A DNA stretch of 64,000 nt, from positions 3,038,001-3,102,000 of the forward strand of contig NZ_CP101323.1 of NCBI RefSeq assembly GCF_024300825.1, given 5' to 3'. Under the pieces are notes generated by a model. It was not told the origin of the DNA. It was given only the letters and a program-made list of their open reading frames with translations, and did no database searches. A program made the translations under genes and the position numbers. Shown one piece after another: positions 24,999 through 34,299 of the stretch. Positions within the stretch are counted from its first letter, which is position 1, and each line of letters starts with the position of its first letter. The DNA is from Natronomonas gomsonensis. GTDB lineage: Archaea; Halobacteriota; Halobacteria; Halobacteriales; Haloarculaceae.

Positions 24999-27234
24999 GC
25001 AAATGAGTCGGGTCTCGGTGACGGGATCCAAGCGCGTAATGGACGACGCCGTCGAGGCCGTCCACGACCTGAACCTGTTGCACGTCACCGAGTACGACGG
25101 CGGCTGGGAGGGGTTCGAACCCGGCGACCCGGTCGAGGGCGCCGAAGACGCCGCCGAGAAACTCGTCACCGTCCGCTCGCTTGAGAGCATTCTCGACATC
25201 ACCGAGGAGGATGCCGGTCGGACGCGAATCATCGACGACGACGAACTCGACGAGGAACTCGAGGCGACCCGAACTCGAATCAACGAACTCGACGACCGTC
25301 GCTCCGAACTGGAGGACGAACTGCGAGAAATCGACGAGAAAGTCGACGCCGCACGTCCCTTCGCCGAGTTGGGCATCGATCTCGACTTACTCGCCGGCTA
25401 CGACTCACTGACGGCCACCGTCGGCGAGGGCGACACCGAGACCATCCGTCGGACGCTCCTTGACGCCGACGAGGTCAACGGCTTCGAGATATTCGAGGAA
25501 GGCGGCTACGTCGCCGTCTTCGTCTACCCTGATGTCGACATCGAGGACGTGCTGGTCGGCGCGGCGTTCACCCGATACGAGGTGCCGGAGTTGGGTGACG
25601 GCGACGAGGCGACGAGTCCCGAGAAGTACATCGAGGACCTCGAACACCGCCGACAGAAGGTCGAGTCGAAGCTCGAAACTGTCGGGAACGAACTCGAAGA
25701 CGCCAAACACGAGGTTGCCGGCTTCCTGTTGGCCGCCGAGGAGAAACTCTCAATCGAGGTCCAAAAGCGGGAGGCACCGCTGACCTTCGCGACGACGGAG
25801 AACGCCTTCGTCGCCGAGGGGTGGATTCCGAGCGACCGATACGCCGACCTCGCCGAGACGCTGCAGTCGGCCGTCGGCGACCACGTCGATGTCGAGGAGC
25901 TCGAACAGGCGGAGTACGGCGACGACGGTCACGCCCACGAACGCGAGAGCGTCGGTGGCTCCGGCTCTGCCGGCTCCGAAAGCGGCGAGACGGTCGCGGC
26001 CGACGGCGGCACCGCAATGAGCGGTGGCGACCCGCCGGTCGTCCAGGACAACAACGGGGCGGTGAAACCGTTCGAGGCGCTCATCGAGGTCATCAACCGG
26101 CCGAAATACTCCGAACTCGACCCGACGTTCATCCTGTTCCTGACGTTCCCGCTGTTCTTCGGGTTCATGATCGGTGATCTCGGCTACGGGTTGCTGTACG
26201 CCGGGATGGGTTACCTGCTGATGAGTCGGTTCGAATCCGATACGATTCGCTCGCTGGGTGGCGTCGGTATCTACGCGGGTGTGTTCACGGCTATCTTCGG
26301 TATCCTGTACGGGGAGTTCTTCGGACTCCACCAGCTCGGTGGCATCATCTGGGACGGCCACCCGCCGATTCACAAGGGGCTCCAGCCGCACTACATCTAC
26401 TACGCTTACGCGTGGCTGCTGGCCAGCGTCATCGCCGGCGTGTTCCACCTCGTGGTGGGCCGCGTGTTCGACTTCGTTAACAACCTCGAACACGGCTTCG
26501 GCGAGGCGTTCATGGAGAGTGGGTCGTGGATTATCCTCACCCTCGGCGTCTGGTGGTGGGTGTTCACCACGTCCGCGCTCGGTCCGAAACCGAACTTCAT
26601 GTTCAGCGTCTTTGCCGCCGAAGGGATGACCAATCCCGCGACGGGCGAGGTCATAAGCGAGGGCGTCGCCTTGCCGCTCGGATTCAACGGCTTTGCGCCG
26701 GTCGAACTCGTGACGCTGCCGGTCGTCGGGACGCTGACGCTGCAGGTCCTCGCCATCCTCGTCGGACTGGCGATGGTGTTGAAAGTCGAGGGCGGTATCG
26801 GCCTCGTCGAGTCGATTACTCAGGCGTTCGGGCACGTCGTCTCCTATACGCGTATCGCCGCGGTCCTTCTGGCGAAGGCCGGCATGGCGCTTGCGGTGAA
26901 CCTGCTCGTCTTCGGTGCGTACCTCCACGACGGTGAGTTCCACCTCATCTTCTTCGCCGAGGCGGCCGAGGTCGCGGAGGCGGAAGCCGCAGGGGAGGTC
27001 ATCTTCGGTGGACTCCTCAACGCGGAGGGCGGCGCGATGCTCGTCCTCGGCATCATCTTCGGCATCGTCGTGCTCGTCCTCGGACACCTGCTCGTGTTGA
27101 TTCTGGGCATCACGTCCGCGGGCCTGCAGGCGGTCCGTCTCGAGTACGTCGAGTTCTTCGGGAAGTTCTACGAGGGCGGCGGCAAGAAGTACACGCCGTT
27201 CGGCTACGACCGGACCTACACGACCGAGGACTGA
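24985..27234 (+). CDS. atpI: A-type ATP synthase subunit I (a)
   Basis: Membrane stator subunit that carries the proton half-channels next to the c ring. The 749-residue protein has a cytoplasmic N-terminal half with coiled-coil arms (about residues 90-130 and 215-250), an unusual Gly/Ser/Asp-rich insertion at about 312-350, and a C-terminal half with about eight membrane helices including 'FFGFMIGDLGYGLLYA' and 'AFGHVVSYTRIAAVLLAKAGMA', whose Arg is the essential channel residue. Its stop is followed by a 177-nt gap before atpK. Confidence 0.94.
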   Translation: MLRPKQMSRVSVTGSKRVMDDAVEAVHDLNLLHVTEYDGGWEGFEPGDPVEGAEDAAEKLVTVRSLESILDITEEDAGRTRIIDDDELDEELEATRTRINELDDRRSELEDELREIDEKVDAARPFAELGIDLDLLAGYDSLTATVGEGDTETIRRTLLDADEVNGFEIFEEGGYVAVFVYPDVDIEDVLVGAAFTRYEVPELGDGDEATSPEKYIEDLEHRRQKVESKLETVGNELEDAKHEVAGFLLAAEEKLSIEVQKREAPLTFATTENAFVAEGWIPSDRYADLAETLQSAVGDHVDVEELEQAEYGDDGHAHERESVGGSGSAGSESGETVAADGGTAMSGGDPPVVQDNNGAVKPFEALIEVINRPKYSELDPTFILFLTFPLFFGFMIGDLGYGLLYAGMGYLLMSRFESDTIRSLGGVGIYAGVFTAIFGILYGEFFGLHQLGGIIWDGHPPIHKGLQPHYIYYAYAWLLASVIAGVFHLVVGRVFDFVNNLEHGFGEAFMESGSWIILTLGVWWWVFTTSALGPKPNFMFSVFAAEGMTNPATGEVISEGVALPLGFNGFAPVELVTLPVVGTLTLQVLAILVGLAMVLKVEGGIGLVESITQAFGHVVSYTRIAAVLLAKAGMALAVNLLVFGAYLHDGEFHLIFFAEAAEVAEAEAAGEVIFGGLLNAEGGAMLVLGIIFGIVVLVLGHLLVLILGITSAGLQAVRLEYVEFFGKFYEGGGKKYTPFGYDRTYTTED

Positions 27235-27298
27235 CGCCTCGGTTGCCGCTGCTGTCGCTGTGTTGAGACATCGCATAGCGTTCAGATTGTGTACCGTT

Positions 27299-27316
27299 CT
27301 CACACGTGAGTGTGGG
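27299..27316 (+). terminator. Hairpin between atpI and atpK
   Basis: A 7-bp stem (one G-U pair) with a GTGA loop lies 65 nt after the atpI stop and about 25 nt before an AT-rich promoter-like box. It could weaken read-through from atpI or mark an RNA processing site. No long T tract follows. Confidence 0.35.
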
Positions 27317-27338
27317 ACCGTCTCCGTGTCGTTTGGGA

Positions 27339-27346
27339 AGTTTTAT
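27339..27346 (+). promoter_or_regulatory. TATA-like box for an internal atpK promoter
   Basis: The run 'agttttat' is placed so that transcription would start near 27368, at a small 6-bp hairpin (TATCCG/CGGATA, 27363-27380), giving a leader of about 45 nt for atpK. The 177-nt gap is exceptional in this otherwise tightly packed operon, which argues for a regulatory purpose. Confidence 0.45.
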
Positions 27347-27411
27347 GAACTCAGTACGAACATATCCGTCTGTTCGGATAGCAGTCAATCCACCCGACGG
27401 AAAATCAAACC

Positions 27412-27684
27412 ATGTTTGAACTTGCTACGGTCTTGGGCAGTGTTGCACCGGTTCTTCAGAGTGGAGCAGAAGCAGGCGGTCCCGCACTTGACGCGACAGG
27501 GGCAGCGGCGCTTGCAGTAGGCCTCGCAGCGCTCGGTGCCGGTATCGCCGAGCGAGGTATCGGCGCGGCGGCGATGGGCGCCATCGCGGAGAACGAGGAC
27601 CTGTTCGGTCGCGGGCTCATCCTGACGGTGCTGCCCGAGACGCTCGTCATTCTGGCGCTGGTCGTCGTGTTCCTCACGCTGTAA
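27412..27684 (+). CDS. atpK: A-type ATP synthase subunit K (c, proteolipid)
   Basis: The 90-residue proteolipid forms the rotating c ring. It has two clear membrane helices ('ALAVGLAALGAGIAERGIGAAAMGA' and 'LILTVLPETLVILALVVVFLTL') with the ion-carrying Glu76 in 'LPETLVIL', plus a short hydrophobic N-terminal segment that may be a leader. No sodium-type extra ligands are obvious, so proton coupling is expected. It may have its own promoter, which would help make the many c copies needed per enzyme. Confidence 0.94.
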   Translation: MFELATVLGSVAPVLQSGAEAGGPALDATGAAALAVGLAALGAGIAERGIGAAAMGAIAENEDLFGRGLILTVLPETLVILALVVVFLTL

Positions 27685-27706
27685 ACCGCACCCGATTTTT
27701 AAACCA

Positions 27707-28288
27707 ATGAGCCTTGATACGGTCGTAGAGGACATCCGAGACGAAGCCCGCGCGCGTGCGGAGGACATCCGTTCGGAGGGCGAAGAGCGTGCCGAGGAGA
27801 TAGTCTCCGAGGCAGAGCGCGACGCCGAGGAAATCCGAGAGGAGGCCGAACGCGACGTCAAACGCACTATCGAACAGGAGCGCGAGCAGAAGCTCTCTAG
27901 TGCGAAACTCGAGGCCAAACAGAAGCGCCTTGAGGCTCGCCGCGAGGTTCTCGAGGAGGTCCGCGACGACGTAGAAGCACAGATCGCCGCCATCGATGGT
28001 GACGAACGCGAAGAACTGACGCGAGCGTTGCTGGACGCCGCGGCCGAGGAGTTCGAGGACGCCGACACCGTCGTCGTTCACGGCCGAGCGGACGACGAGG
28101 AACTGCTCGAGACAGTCGTCGAAGACTACGACGGCTTCGACGTGGGCGAACCGACCGACTGTCTCGGCGGTGTCGTCGTCGACGCCGAGGAGTCCCGCGT
28201 TCGTGTGAACAACACGTTCGACTCCGTCCTCGAAGAAGTCTGGGACGACAACCTGCGTGACATCAGCGCACGGCTCTTCGAAGAATGA
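27707..28288 (+). CDS. atpE: A-type ATP synthase subunit E
   Basis: Peripheral-stalk subunit, partner of subunit H. The 193-residue protein has a long charged coiled-coil N-terminal half (about 5-110, 'EERAEEIVSEAERDAEEIREEAE') and a globular C-terminal half with 'GFDVGEPTDCLGGVVVDAEESRVRVNNTFDSVLEE', the usual subunit E signature that binds the A/B head. It overlaps atpC by 4 nt. Confidence 0.93.
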   Translation: MSLDTVVEDIRDEARARAEDIRSEGEERAEEIVSEAERDAEEIREEAERDVKRTIEQEREQKLSSAKLEAKQKRLEARREVLEEVRDDVEAQIAAIDGDEREELTRALLDAAAEEFEDADTVVVHGRADDEELLETVVEDYDGFDVGEPTDCLGGVVVDAEESRVRVNNTFDSVLEEVWDDNLRDISARLFEE

Positions 28289-29346
28289 GCGTCAAAACCG
28301 AAGGGAGTTCGAACTACGAATACGTCACGGCACGAGTGCGCGCTCGCCGGGCGAAACTGTTCGGCGACGACGACTACCGGAAACTGGTCCGGATGGGCCC
28401 CGGCGAGATAGCCCGCTTCATGGAGGAGACGGAGTACGAAACCGAGATGAACGCCTTGGGTGCACGACACTCGGGCGTCGACTTGGTCGAGTACGCGCTG
28501 AACCGGAACCTCGCGAAGCACTTCGAGGACCTGCTGCGGTGGTCCGAGGGGAGTCTGTACGGCTACATCGCCCGCTACCTCCGGAAGTTCGACGCGTGGA
28601 ACGTGAAGACGGTCATCCGGGGCATCTACACGGAGTCCGACCGGAGCGACATCGAGGACGACCTCATTCGCACCGGCGAGTTCTCCGAGCGTCTGCTCGA
28701 CCGTCTCGTCGACGCATCGAGCATCGAGGAGGCCATCGAACTGTTGGACACCACCATCTTCGGCGGGCCGCTCGAAGATGCCTACAGCGACTTCGAGCGC
28801 GACGGCGTGTTGGTGCCGCTGGAGAACGCGGTCGACCGCGCCTTCTACGGACACCTGCTCGACGACTTGCCGAGCGCCGAACCGGACTCGCCGACGGCGC
28901 TGGTTCGTGAGTTCCTCGAAGCGGAAATCGACTTCCGGAACCTCCGGAACGGCCTGCGTATCGCACGTAGTGGTGCCGACATCGACCCCGCCGCGTACTT
29001 CATCGACGGCGGTCGACTGTTCGACCCCGAGGAACTCCGACAGTTGGCGAGCAACGACGAGGAGCTCGTCGCCCGCATCCGGGAGGGTCCCTACGGGGAC
29101 GACCTCGATGTGGCACTCGAGGAACTGGAGGACGCCGACAGTCTCATCCAGTTCGAACACGCCCTCGACGCGGCGCTGTTGGAGTACTCCGGGAAGCTCT
29201 CGAATCGCTACCCGCTGTCGGTGTGCCCGGTGCTCTCGTACATCCTCGCAAAGGAGCGCGAGGTCGAGAACATCCGTGCCGTCGCCCGAGGGCGGGAGGC
29301 TGGTCTCTCCGTCGAGGAAATCGAGGAGGAACTGGTGATACAATGA
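28285..29346 (+). CDS. atpC: A-type ATP synthase subunit C
   Basis: Central-stalk subunit (related to V-ATPase d) that sits as a socket between rotor axle and c ring. The 353-residue product has the three repeat helical bundles typical of subunit C ('YEYVTARVRARRAKLF', 'NLAKHFEDLLRWSEGSLYGYIARYLRKFDAWNVKTVIRG', 'CPVLSYILAKEREVENIRAVARG'). Start overlaps the atpE stop and its stop overlaps atpF, showing translational coupling along the operon. Confidence 0.94.
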   Translation: MSVKTEGSSNYEYVTARVRARRAKLFGDDDYRKLVRMGPGEIARFMEETEYETEMNALGARHSGVDLVEYALNRNLAKHFEDLLRWSEGSLYGYIARYLRKFDAWNVKTVIRGIYTESDRSDIEDDLIRTGEFSERLLDRLVDASSIEEAIELLDTTIFGGPLEDAYSDFERDGVLVPLENAVDRAFYGHLLDDLPSAEPDSPTALVREFLEAEIDFRNLRNGLRIARSGADIDPAAYFIDGGRLFDPEELRQLASNDEELVARIREGPYGDDLDVALEELEDADSLIQFEHALDAALLEYSGKLSNRYPLSVCPVLSYILAKEREVENIRAVARGREAGLSVEEIEEELVIQ

Positions 29347-29663
29347 GTCAGGAAATCGCCGTCGTCGGCAGTCCGGACTTCACGACGGGGTTCCGACTGG
29401 CCGGCGTTCGTCGCTTCGAGAGCATCACCGACGACGAGAAAGACGAGCGCCTTGACGACGCCGTCGAGGAGGTACTCGACGACGAAGGCGTCGGCATCGT
29501 CGTGATGCACGACGACGACGTTGCGGACCTCTCACGTACAGTTCGACAGCGAGTCGAAACGAGTGTCGAACCGGTCGTGGTCACCCTGGGTGGCGGCACC
29601 GGTTCGGGCAATCTGCGCGAGCAGATCAAACGCGCCATCGGCATCGACCTGATGGAAGAATAA
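29343..29663 (+). CDS. atpF: A-type ATP synthase subunit F
   Basis: Small central-stalk subunit (106 residues) with the family pattern '[20 protein letters not shown]' at the N-terminus, '[12 protein letters not shown]' and 'VVVTLGGG' in the middle, and a C-terminal amphipathic helix '[14 protein letters not shown]'. ATG 29343 is chosen because it overlaps the atpC stop and starts exactly at the family N-terminus; the longer in-frame extension runs antisense-like through atpC coding sequence. Confidence 0.93.
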   Translation: MSQEIAVVGSPDFTTGFRLAGVRRFESITDDEKDERLDDAVEEVLDDEGVGIVVMHDDDVADLSRTVRQRVETSVEPVVVTLGGGTGSGNLREQIKRAIGIDLMEE

Positions 29664-29664
29664 T

Positions 29665-31422
29665 ATGAGCCAAGCTACTGCAACTGAAACCACGAGTGAG
29701 GGCGTCATCGAGAGCGTCAGCGGTCCGGTCGTGACCGCTGTCGACCTCGACGCCCGCATGAACGACGTCGTCTACGTCGGCGAAGAGGGCCTGATGGGCG
29801 AGGTCATCGAAATCGAGGGGAACCTCACCACCATCCAGGTGTACGAGGAGACCTCCGACGTCGCCCCCGGCGAACCGGTCGCCAACACGGGCGAACCGCT
29901 GTCCGTCGACCTCGGACCCGGCATGATGGACAGTATTTACGACGGTGTCCAGCGTCCGCTGGACGTCCTCGAAGAGCAGATGGGGGCGTTCCTCGACCGC
30001 GGCGTCGACGCACCCGGCATCGACCTCGAGAAGACCTGGGAGTTCACTCCCGAGGTCGAGGAGGGTGACGAGGTATCCTCCGGCGACGTCGTCGGCATCG
30101 TTCCCGAAACCGAGAGCATCGACCACAAGGTGCTCGTCCCGCCGGACTACGAGGGTGGCGAAGTGACGTCCATCGAGTCGGGTAACTTCACCGTCGACGA
30201 GACGGTCGCCGAACTCGACAACGGCGAGGAGATTCAGATGCGACAGGAGTGGCCGGTCCGAGAGCCGCGCCCCACCGTCGAAAAGGAGACGCCGACGACC
30301 CCCCTCGTCTCGGGTCAGCGCGTCCTTGACGGCCTGTTCCCCATCGCGAAAGGTGGGACGGCCGCCATTCCGGGTCCGTTCGGGTCCGGGAAGACGGTCA
30401 CCCAGCACCAACTCGCCAAGTGGGCCGATGCGGACATCGTCGTCTACGTCGGCTGTGGCGAGCGTGGCAACGAGATGACGGAAGTCATCGAGGACTTCCC
30501 GGAACTGGAAGACCCCAAGACCGGCAAGCCGCTCATGTCCCGGACGTGTCTCATTGCGAACACGTCCAACATGCCCGTCGCGGCGCGTGAGTCCTGTGTG
30601 TACACGGGCATCACCATCGCCGAGTACTACCGCGACATGGGCTACGACGTGGCGCTGATGGCCGACTCCACCTCGCGGTGGGCCGAGGCCATGCGTGAAA
30701 TCTCCTCGCGGCTGGAGGAGATGCCCGGTGAGGAGGGCTACCCCGCTTATCTCGCCGCGCGCCTCTCGGAGTTCTACGAGCGGGCCGGCAAGTTCCAGAA
30801 CATCAACGGCAGCGAGGGCTCGATTTCGGTTATTGGGGCCGTCTCGCCGCCGGGCGGTGACTTCTCGGAGCCGGTCACCCAGAACACCCTGCGTATCGTG
30901 AAGTGCTTCTGGGCGCTGGACGCCGACCTCGCGGAACGTCGGCACTTCCCGTCTATCAACTGGAACGAGTCGTACTCGCTGTACAAAGAACAGCTCGACC
31001 CGTGGTGGCGGGAGAACGTCCACGAGGAGTTCCCCGAAGTGCGACAGTGGGCCGTCGACGTCCTCGACGAGGAGGCCGAACTGCAGGAAATCGTCCAACT
31101 CGTCGGGAAGGACGCCCTGCCGGAAGACCAACAGCTCACGCTTGAGGTCGCCCGCTACATCCGAGAGGGGTGGCTCCAGCAGAACGCCTTCCACGACGTG
31201 GACACCTACTGTGAGCCCGAGAAGACCTACCTCATGCTGACGGCGATTCAGCACTTCAACGACGAGGCCTTCGACGCGCTCGAAGCCGGCGTCCCCGTCG
31301 AGGAAATCATCGACGTCGACGCCGTGCCGAAGTTGAACCGCATGAACACCCAAGAGGACTTCGAAGCCTACATCAGCGAGCTGAAAGACGACCTCAGCGA
31401 CCAGCTTCGGGAGAAGTACTGA
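29665..31422 (+). CDS. atpA: A-type ATP synthase catalytic subunit A
   Basis: Catalytic subunit, 585 residues. It has the P-loop '[11 protein letters not shown]' at about residue 235, the extra non-homologous bulge of archaeal A subunits at about 110-200, '[14 protein letters not shown]' and '[38 protein letters not shown]'. No intein interrupts the P-loop, unlike in some other archaea. It follows atpF by 1 nt. Confidence 0.96.
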   Translation: MSQATATETTSEGVIESVSGPVVTAVDLDARMNDVVYVGEEGLMGEVIEIEGNLTTIQVYEETSDVAPGEPVANTGEPLSVDLGPGMMDSIYDGVQRPLDVLEEQMGAFLDRGVDAPGIDLEKTWEFTPEVEEGDEVSSGDVVGIVPETESIDHKVLVPPDYEGGEVTSIESGNFTVDETVAELDNGEEIQMRQEWPVREPRPTVEKETPTTPLVSGQRVLDGLFPIAKGGTAAIPGPFGSGKTVTQHQLAKWADADIVVYVGCGERGNEMTEVIEDFPELEDPKTGKPLMSRTCLIANTSNMPVAARESCVYTGITIAEYYRDMGYDVALMADSTSRWAEAMREISSRLEEMPGEEGYPAYLAARLSEFYERAGKFQNINGSEGSISVIGAVSPPGGDFSEPVTQNTLRIVKCFWALDADLAERRHFPSINWNESYSLYKEQLDPWWRENVHEEFPEVRQWAVDVLDEEAELQEIVQLVGKDALPEDQQLTLEVARYIREGWLQQNAFHDVDTYCEPEKTYLMLTAIQHFNDEAFDALEAGVPVEEIIDVDAVPKLNRMNTQEDFEAYISELKDDLSDQLREKY

Positions 31423-31424
31423 CA

Positions 31425-32837
31425 ATGCAGAAGGAATACAAAACTATCACGGAGATTAGCGGCCCGCTGGTGTTCGCCGAAATCGACGAGCCCGTCGGCT
31501 ACGACGAAATCGTCGAAATCGAGACGCCGAGCGGCGAGACGCGACGCGGACAGGTCCTCGAGACCACGTCCGAATACGTCGCGATTCAGGTGTTCGAGGG
31601 TACCTCGGGCATCGACCGCAACTCGTCGGTTCGGTTCCTCGGCGAGACCCTGCAGATGCCGCTGACCGAGGAGTTGCTCGGTCGCGTGCTGTCGGGGTCC
31701 GGCGAACCCATCGACGGCGGTCCGGAAATCGAACCCGACGAGGAACGACCAATCGTCGGTGCTGCGATTAACCCGACTGCTCGGGAGTATCCCGAGGAGT
31801 TCATTCAGACGGGTGTCTCTGCCGTCGACGGCATGAACACGCTGGTCCGCGGTCAGAAACTCCCCATCTTCTCTGGGTCGGGCCTGCCGCACAACGACCT
31901 CGCACTCCAGATTGCCCGACAGGCGACCGTCCCCGAAGAGGAAGACGGTGGCGACGACGAGGGCTCGGAGTTCGCAGTCATCTTCGGTGCGATGGGCATC
32001 ACCGCCGAGGAGGCAAACGAGTTCATGGACGACTTCGAGCGCACCGGCGCGCTGGAGCGGTCGGTCGTCTTCATGAACCTCGCGGACGACCCCGCAGTCG
32101 AGCGGACGGTCACGCCGCGACTGGCGCTGACGACCGCCGAGTACCTCGCCTTCGACAAGGGGTATCACGTGCTCGTCATCCTGACGGACATGACCAACTA
32201 CTGTGAGGCGCTGCGAGAAATCGGCGCCGCACGTGAGGAGGTCCCGGGCCGCCGTGGCTACCCCGGATACATGTACACGGACCTGGCCCAACTCTACGAG
32301 CGGGCCGGCCGCATCGAGGGGCGGGAGGGTTCGGTCACCCAGATTCCCATCCTCACGATGCCGGGCGACGACGACACTCACCCGATTCCGGACCTCACCG
32401 GGTACATCACCGAGGGCCAGATTTACATCGATCGTGACCTGAACAGTCAGGGTATCGAGCCGCCGGTGAACGTCTTGCCCAGCCTCTCGCGGCTGATGGA
32501 CGACGGTATCGGCGAGGGCCTCACCCGCGAGGACCACGCCGACGTCTCCGACCAGCTGTATGCCGCTTACGCGGAGGGTGAGGACCTCCGTGACCTCGTG
32601 AACATCGTCGGTCGCGAGGCACTCAGCGAGCGTGACAACAAGTACCTCGACTTCGCGGACGCCTTCGAGACGGAGTTCGTCCAGCAGGGGTACGACACGA
32701 ACCGCGACATCGACGAGACGCTCGACCTCGGCTGGGAACTCCTCAGCGAACTGCCGAAAGAGGAGCTCAACCGTATCGACGAGGAACTCATCGAGAAGTA
32801 CTACGTCGAGACGGAAGCGGCCCAGACAGCCGACTGA
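31425..32837 (+). CDS. atpB: A-type ATP synthase regulatory subunit B
   Basis: Nucleotide-binding but non-catalytic subunit, 470 residues. The position of the P-loop is replaced by '[21 protein letters not shown]', the B-subunit signature; '[25 protein letters not shown]' and '[21 protein letters not shown]' are also typical. An acidic insertion '[12 protein letters not shown]' near residue 165-175 is haloarchaeal in style. It starts 2 nt after the atpA stop. Confidence 0.96.
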   Translation: MQKEYKTITEISGPLVFAEIDEPVGYDEIVEIETPSGETRRGQVLETTSEYVAIQVFEGTSGIDRNSSVRFLGETLQMPLTEELLGRVLSGSGEPIDGGPEIEPDEERPIVGAAINPTAREYPEEFIQTGVSAVDGMNTLVRGQKLPIFSGSGLPHNDLALQIARQATVPEEEDGGDDEGSEFAVIFGAMGITAEEANEFMDDFERTGALERSVVFMNLADDPAVERTVTPRLALTTAEYLAFDKGYHVLVILTDMTNYCEALREIGAAREEVPGRRGYPGYMYTDLAQLYERAGRIEGREGSVTQIPILTMPGDDDTHPIPDLTGYITEGQIYIDRDLNSQGIEPPVNVLPSLSRLMDDGIGEGLTREDHADVSDQLYAAYAEGEDLRDLVNIVGREALSERDNKYLDFADAFETEFVQQGYDTNRDIDETLDLGWELLSELPKEELNRIDEELIEKYYVETEAAQTAD

Positions 32838-32883
32838 TTCGGTCAGTCAACGACTTCTTTACAGGGTGGGTTGAAGGATTGGT

Positions 32884-33411
32884 ATGTCGGATAGCCGCCT
32901 CCAGCGGGTGCCGGATGACGCCTCGACGGTTCTCGTTCGGTCACCCTCCATAGAGGGGGTCACGTCCGCCTGCACCGGCCTGTCGGGGCGGTCCGAGCGC
33001 GTTCTGCTCGTCGGGTATGCGGGTTCGAACGTCGAGGGGCTTCGAACGCGGTTGGCTGAACGTGACGCCGACCCGCCGCCGGTCCGGGAACTCGATGTCG
33101 GAACTGACGTCGAACCGGGCGATTTGACGGGGTTGGGAATCGCCATCGCCGAATCGTTGGGGCCGGACACTGCGGTGTGTTTCGACTCGCTGACGGCGAT
33201 GTTGCAGTACGCCGACCGCGAGCGGTCGTTTCAGTTCCTTCACGCCCTCGGCGAGCGGTGTGCGTCCGCGGGCGCGACGGCGCATTACCATCTCGACCCC
33301 GAGGCGACCGACGAGACGACCGTGGCGGCGCTGTCGACGCTCGTGGACGCGGTCGTCGACACCGGGGCGGGAACGGTCTCGGTTCGGCCCGAACTAACTG
33401 AAAAAGATTAA
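32884..33411 (+). CDS. RecA/KaiC-like hypothetical protein inside the atp operon (DUF7504-like)
   Basis: A 175-residue protein between atpB and atpD. The sequence '[18 protein letters not shown]', '[10 protein letters not shown]', '[13 protein letters not shown]' and '[31 protein letters not shown]' has the strand-helix alternation and Walker-B-like 'VCFDSLT' of haloarchaeal RecA/KaiC-like proteins, but no P-loop lysine is visible, so ATP hydrolysis is unlikely. The position inside the ATP synthase operon may be just co-transcription or a link to energy state. Gaps on both sides are under 50 nt. Confidence 0.65.
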   Translation: MSDSRLQRVPDDASTVLVRSPSIEGVTSACTGLSGRSERVLLVGYAGSNVEGLRTRLAERDADPPPVRELDVGTDVEPGDLTGLGIAIAESLGPDTAVCFDSLTAMLQYADRERSFQFLHALGERCASAGATAHYHLDPEATDETTVAALSTLVDAVVDTGAGTVSVRPELTEKD

Positions 33412-33440
33412 CCCGGTCGGGACACAAGCCCTCGACAAGA

Positions 33441-34130
33441 ATGGCCAAGGACGTCAAACCGACGCGGAAGAACCTCATGGCTATCGAGGACCGCATCGAA
33501 CTCTCCGAGCGGGGCCACGACACCCTCGAGAAGAAGCGAGACGGCCTCATCATGGAGTTCATGGACATCCTCGACCAGGCACAGGACGTCCGGTCGGACC
33601 TCGACGACAACTACGAGCGCGCCCAGCGGAACATCAACATGGCGCGGGCGATGGAGGGCGACGTGGCGGTTCGCGGCGCCGCCGCGGCGCTGAAGGAACA
33701 CCCCGAAATCACTTCTCAGTCGAAGAACATCATGGGCGTCGTCGTCCCGCAAATCGAGTCGACGAAAGTGAAAAAGAGCCTCGACCAGCGTGGCTACGGA
33801 CTCGTCGGTACGTCGGCGCGTATCGACGAGGCTGCCGACGCCTACGAGGAACTGCTGGAGACGATTATCCTCGCCGCCGAGGTCGAGACGGCGATGAAGA
33901 AGATGCTCGACGAAATCGAGAAGACCAAGCGTCGTGTCAACGCCCTCGAGTTCAAACTCCTCCCGGAACTGCACGGCGCCCAGGAGTACATCGAGCAGAA
34001 ACTCGAAGAGCAGGAGCGCGAGGAAATCTTCCGGATGAAGAAAATCAAGGCGAAAAAGGAAGAGAGCGAAGCCGAAGAGGCCGCCGAAGCGGCTGAAGCC
34101 GAGACCGAACCGGTCACCGCAGACGACTGA
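33441..34130 (+). CDS. atpD: A-type ATP synthase subunit D
   Basis: Central rotor axle of the A1 part, 229 residues. Family features are '[37 protein letters not shown]' at the N-terminus and the long antiparallel coiled coil near both ends, with '[40 protein letters not shown]' at about 155-195. The C-terminus is an acidic Ala/Glu tail. It is the last gene of the ATP synthase operon. Confidence 0.95.
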   Translation: MAKDVKPTRKNLMAIEDRIELSERGHDTLEKKRDGLIMEFMDILDQAQDVRSDLDDNYERAQRNINMARAMEGDVAVRGAAAALKEHPEITSQSKNIMGVVVPQIESTKVKKSLDQRGYGLVGTSARIDEAADAYEELLETIILAAEVETAMKKMLDEIEKTKRRVNALEFKLLPELHGAQEYIEQKLEEQEREEIFRMKKIKAKKEESEAEEAAEAAEAETEPVTADD

Positions 34131-34299
34131 CGCAGTTGCTTTCGTCTCTGTTTTCAGCGTGGTAGCCACGCCGACGGTCGGCGGCAGATTCATTGACCCC
34201 CTCTTCGAAGCCCGTTTCAGATGACACGTTCGAGGCTCGCGACGGACGCCCCACGAGTGACGAACCAGGCGGGAACGACCGGGGGGCTCGGCGGTATCG

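Noticed and set aside
29626-31425. 600-codon minus-strand frame over atpA
   Set aside because: Antisense shadow of a universally conserved gene; no motif of its own.
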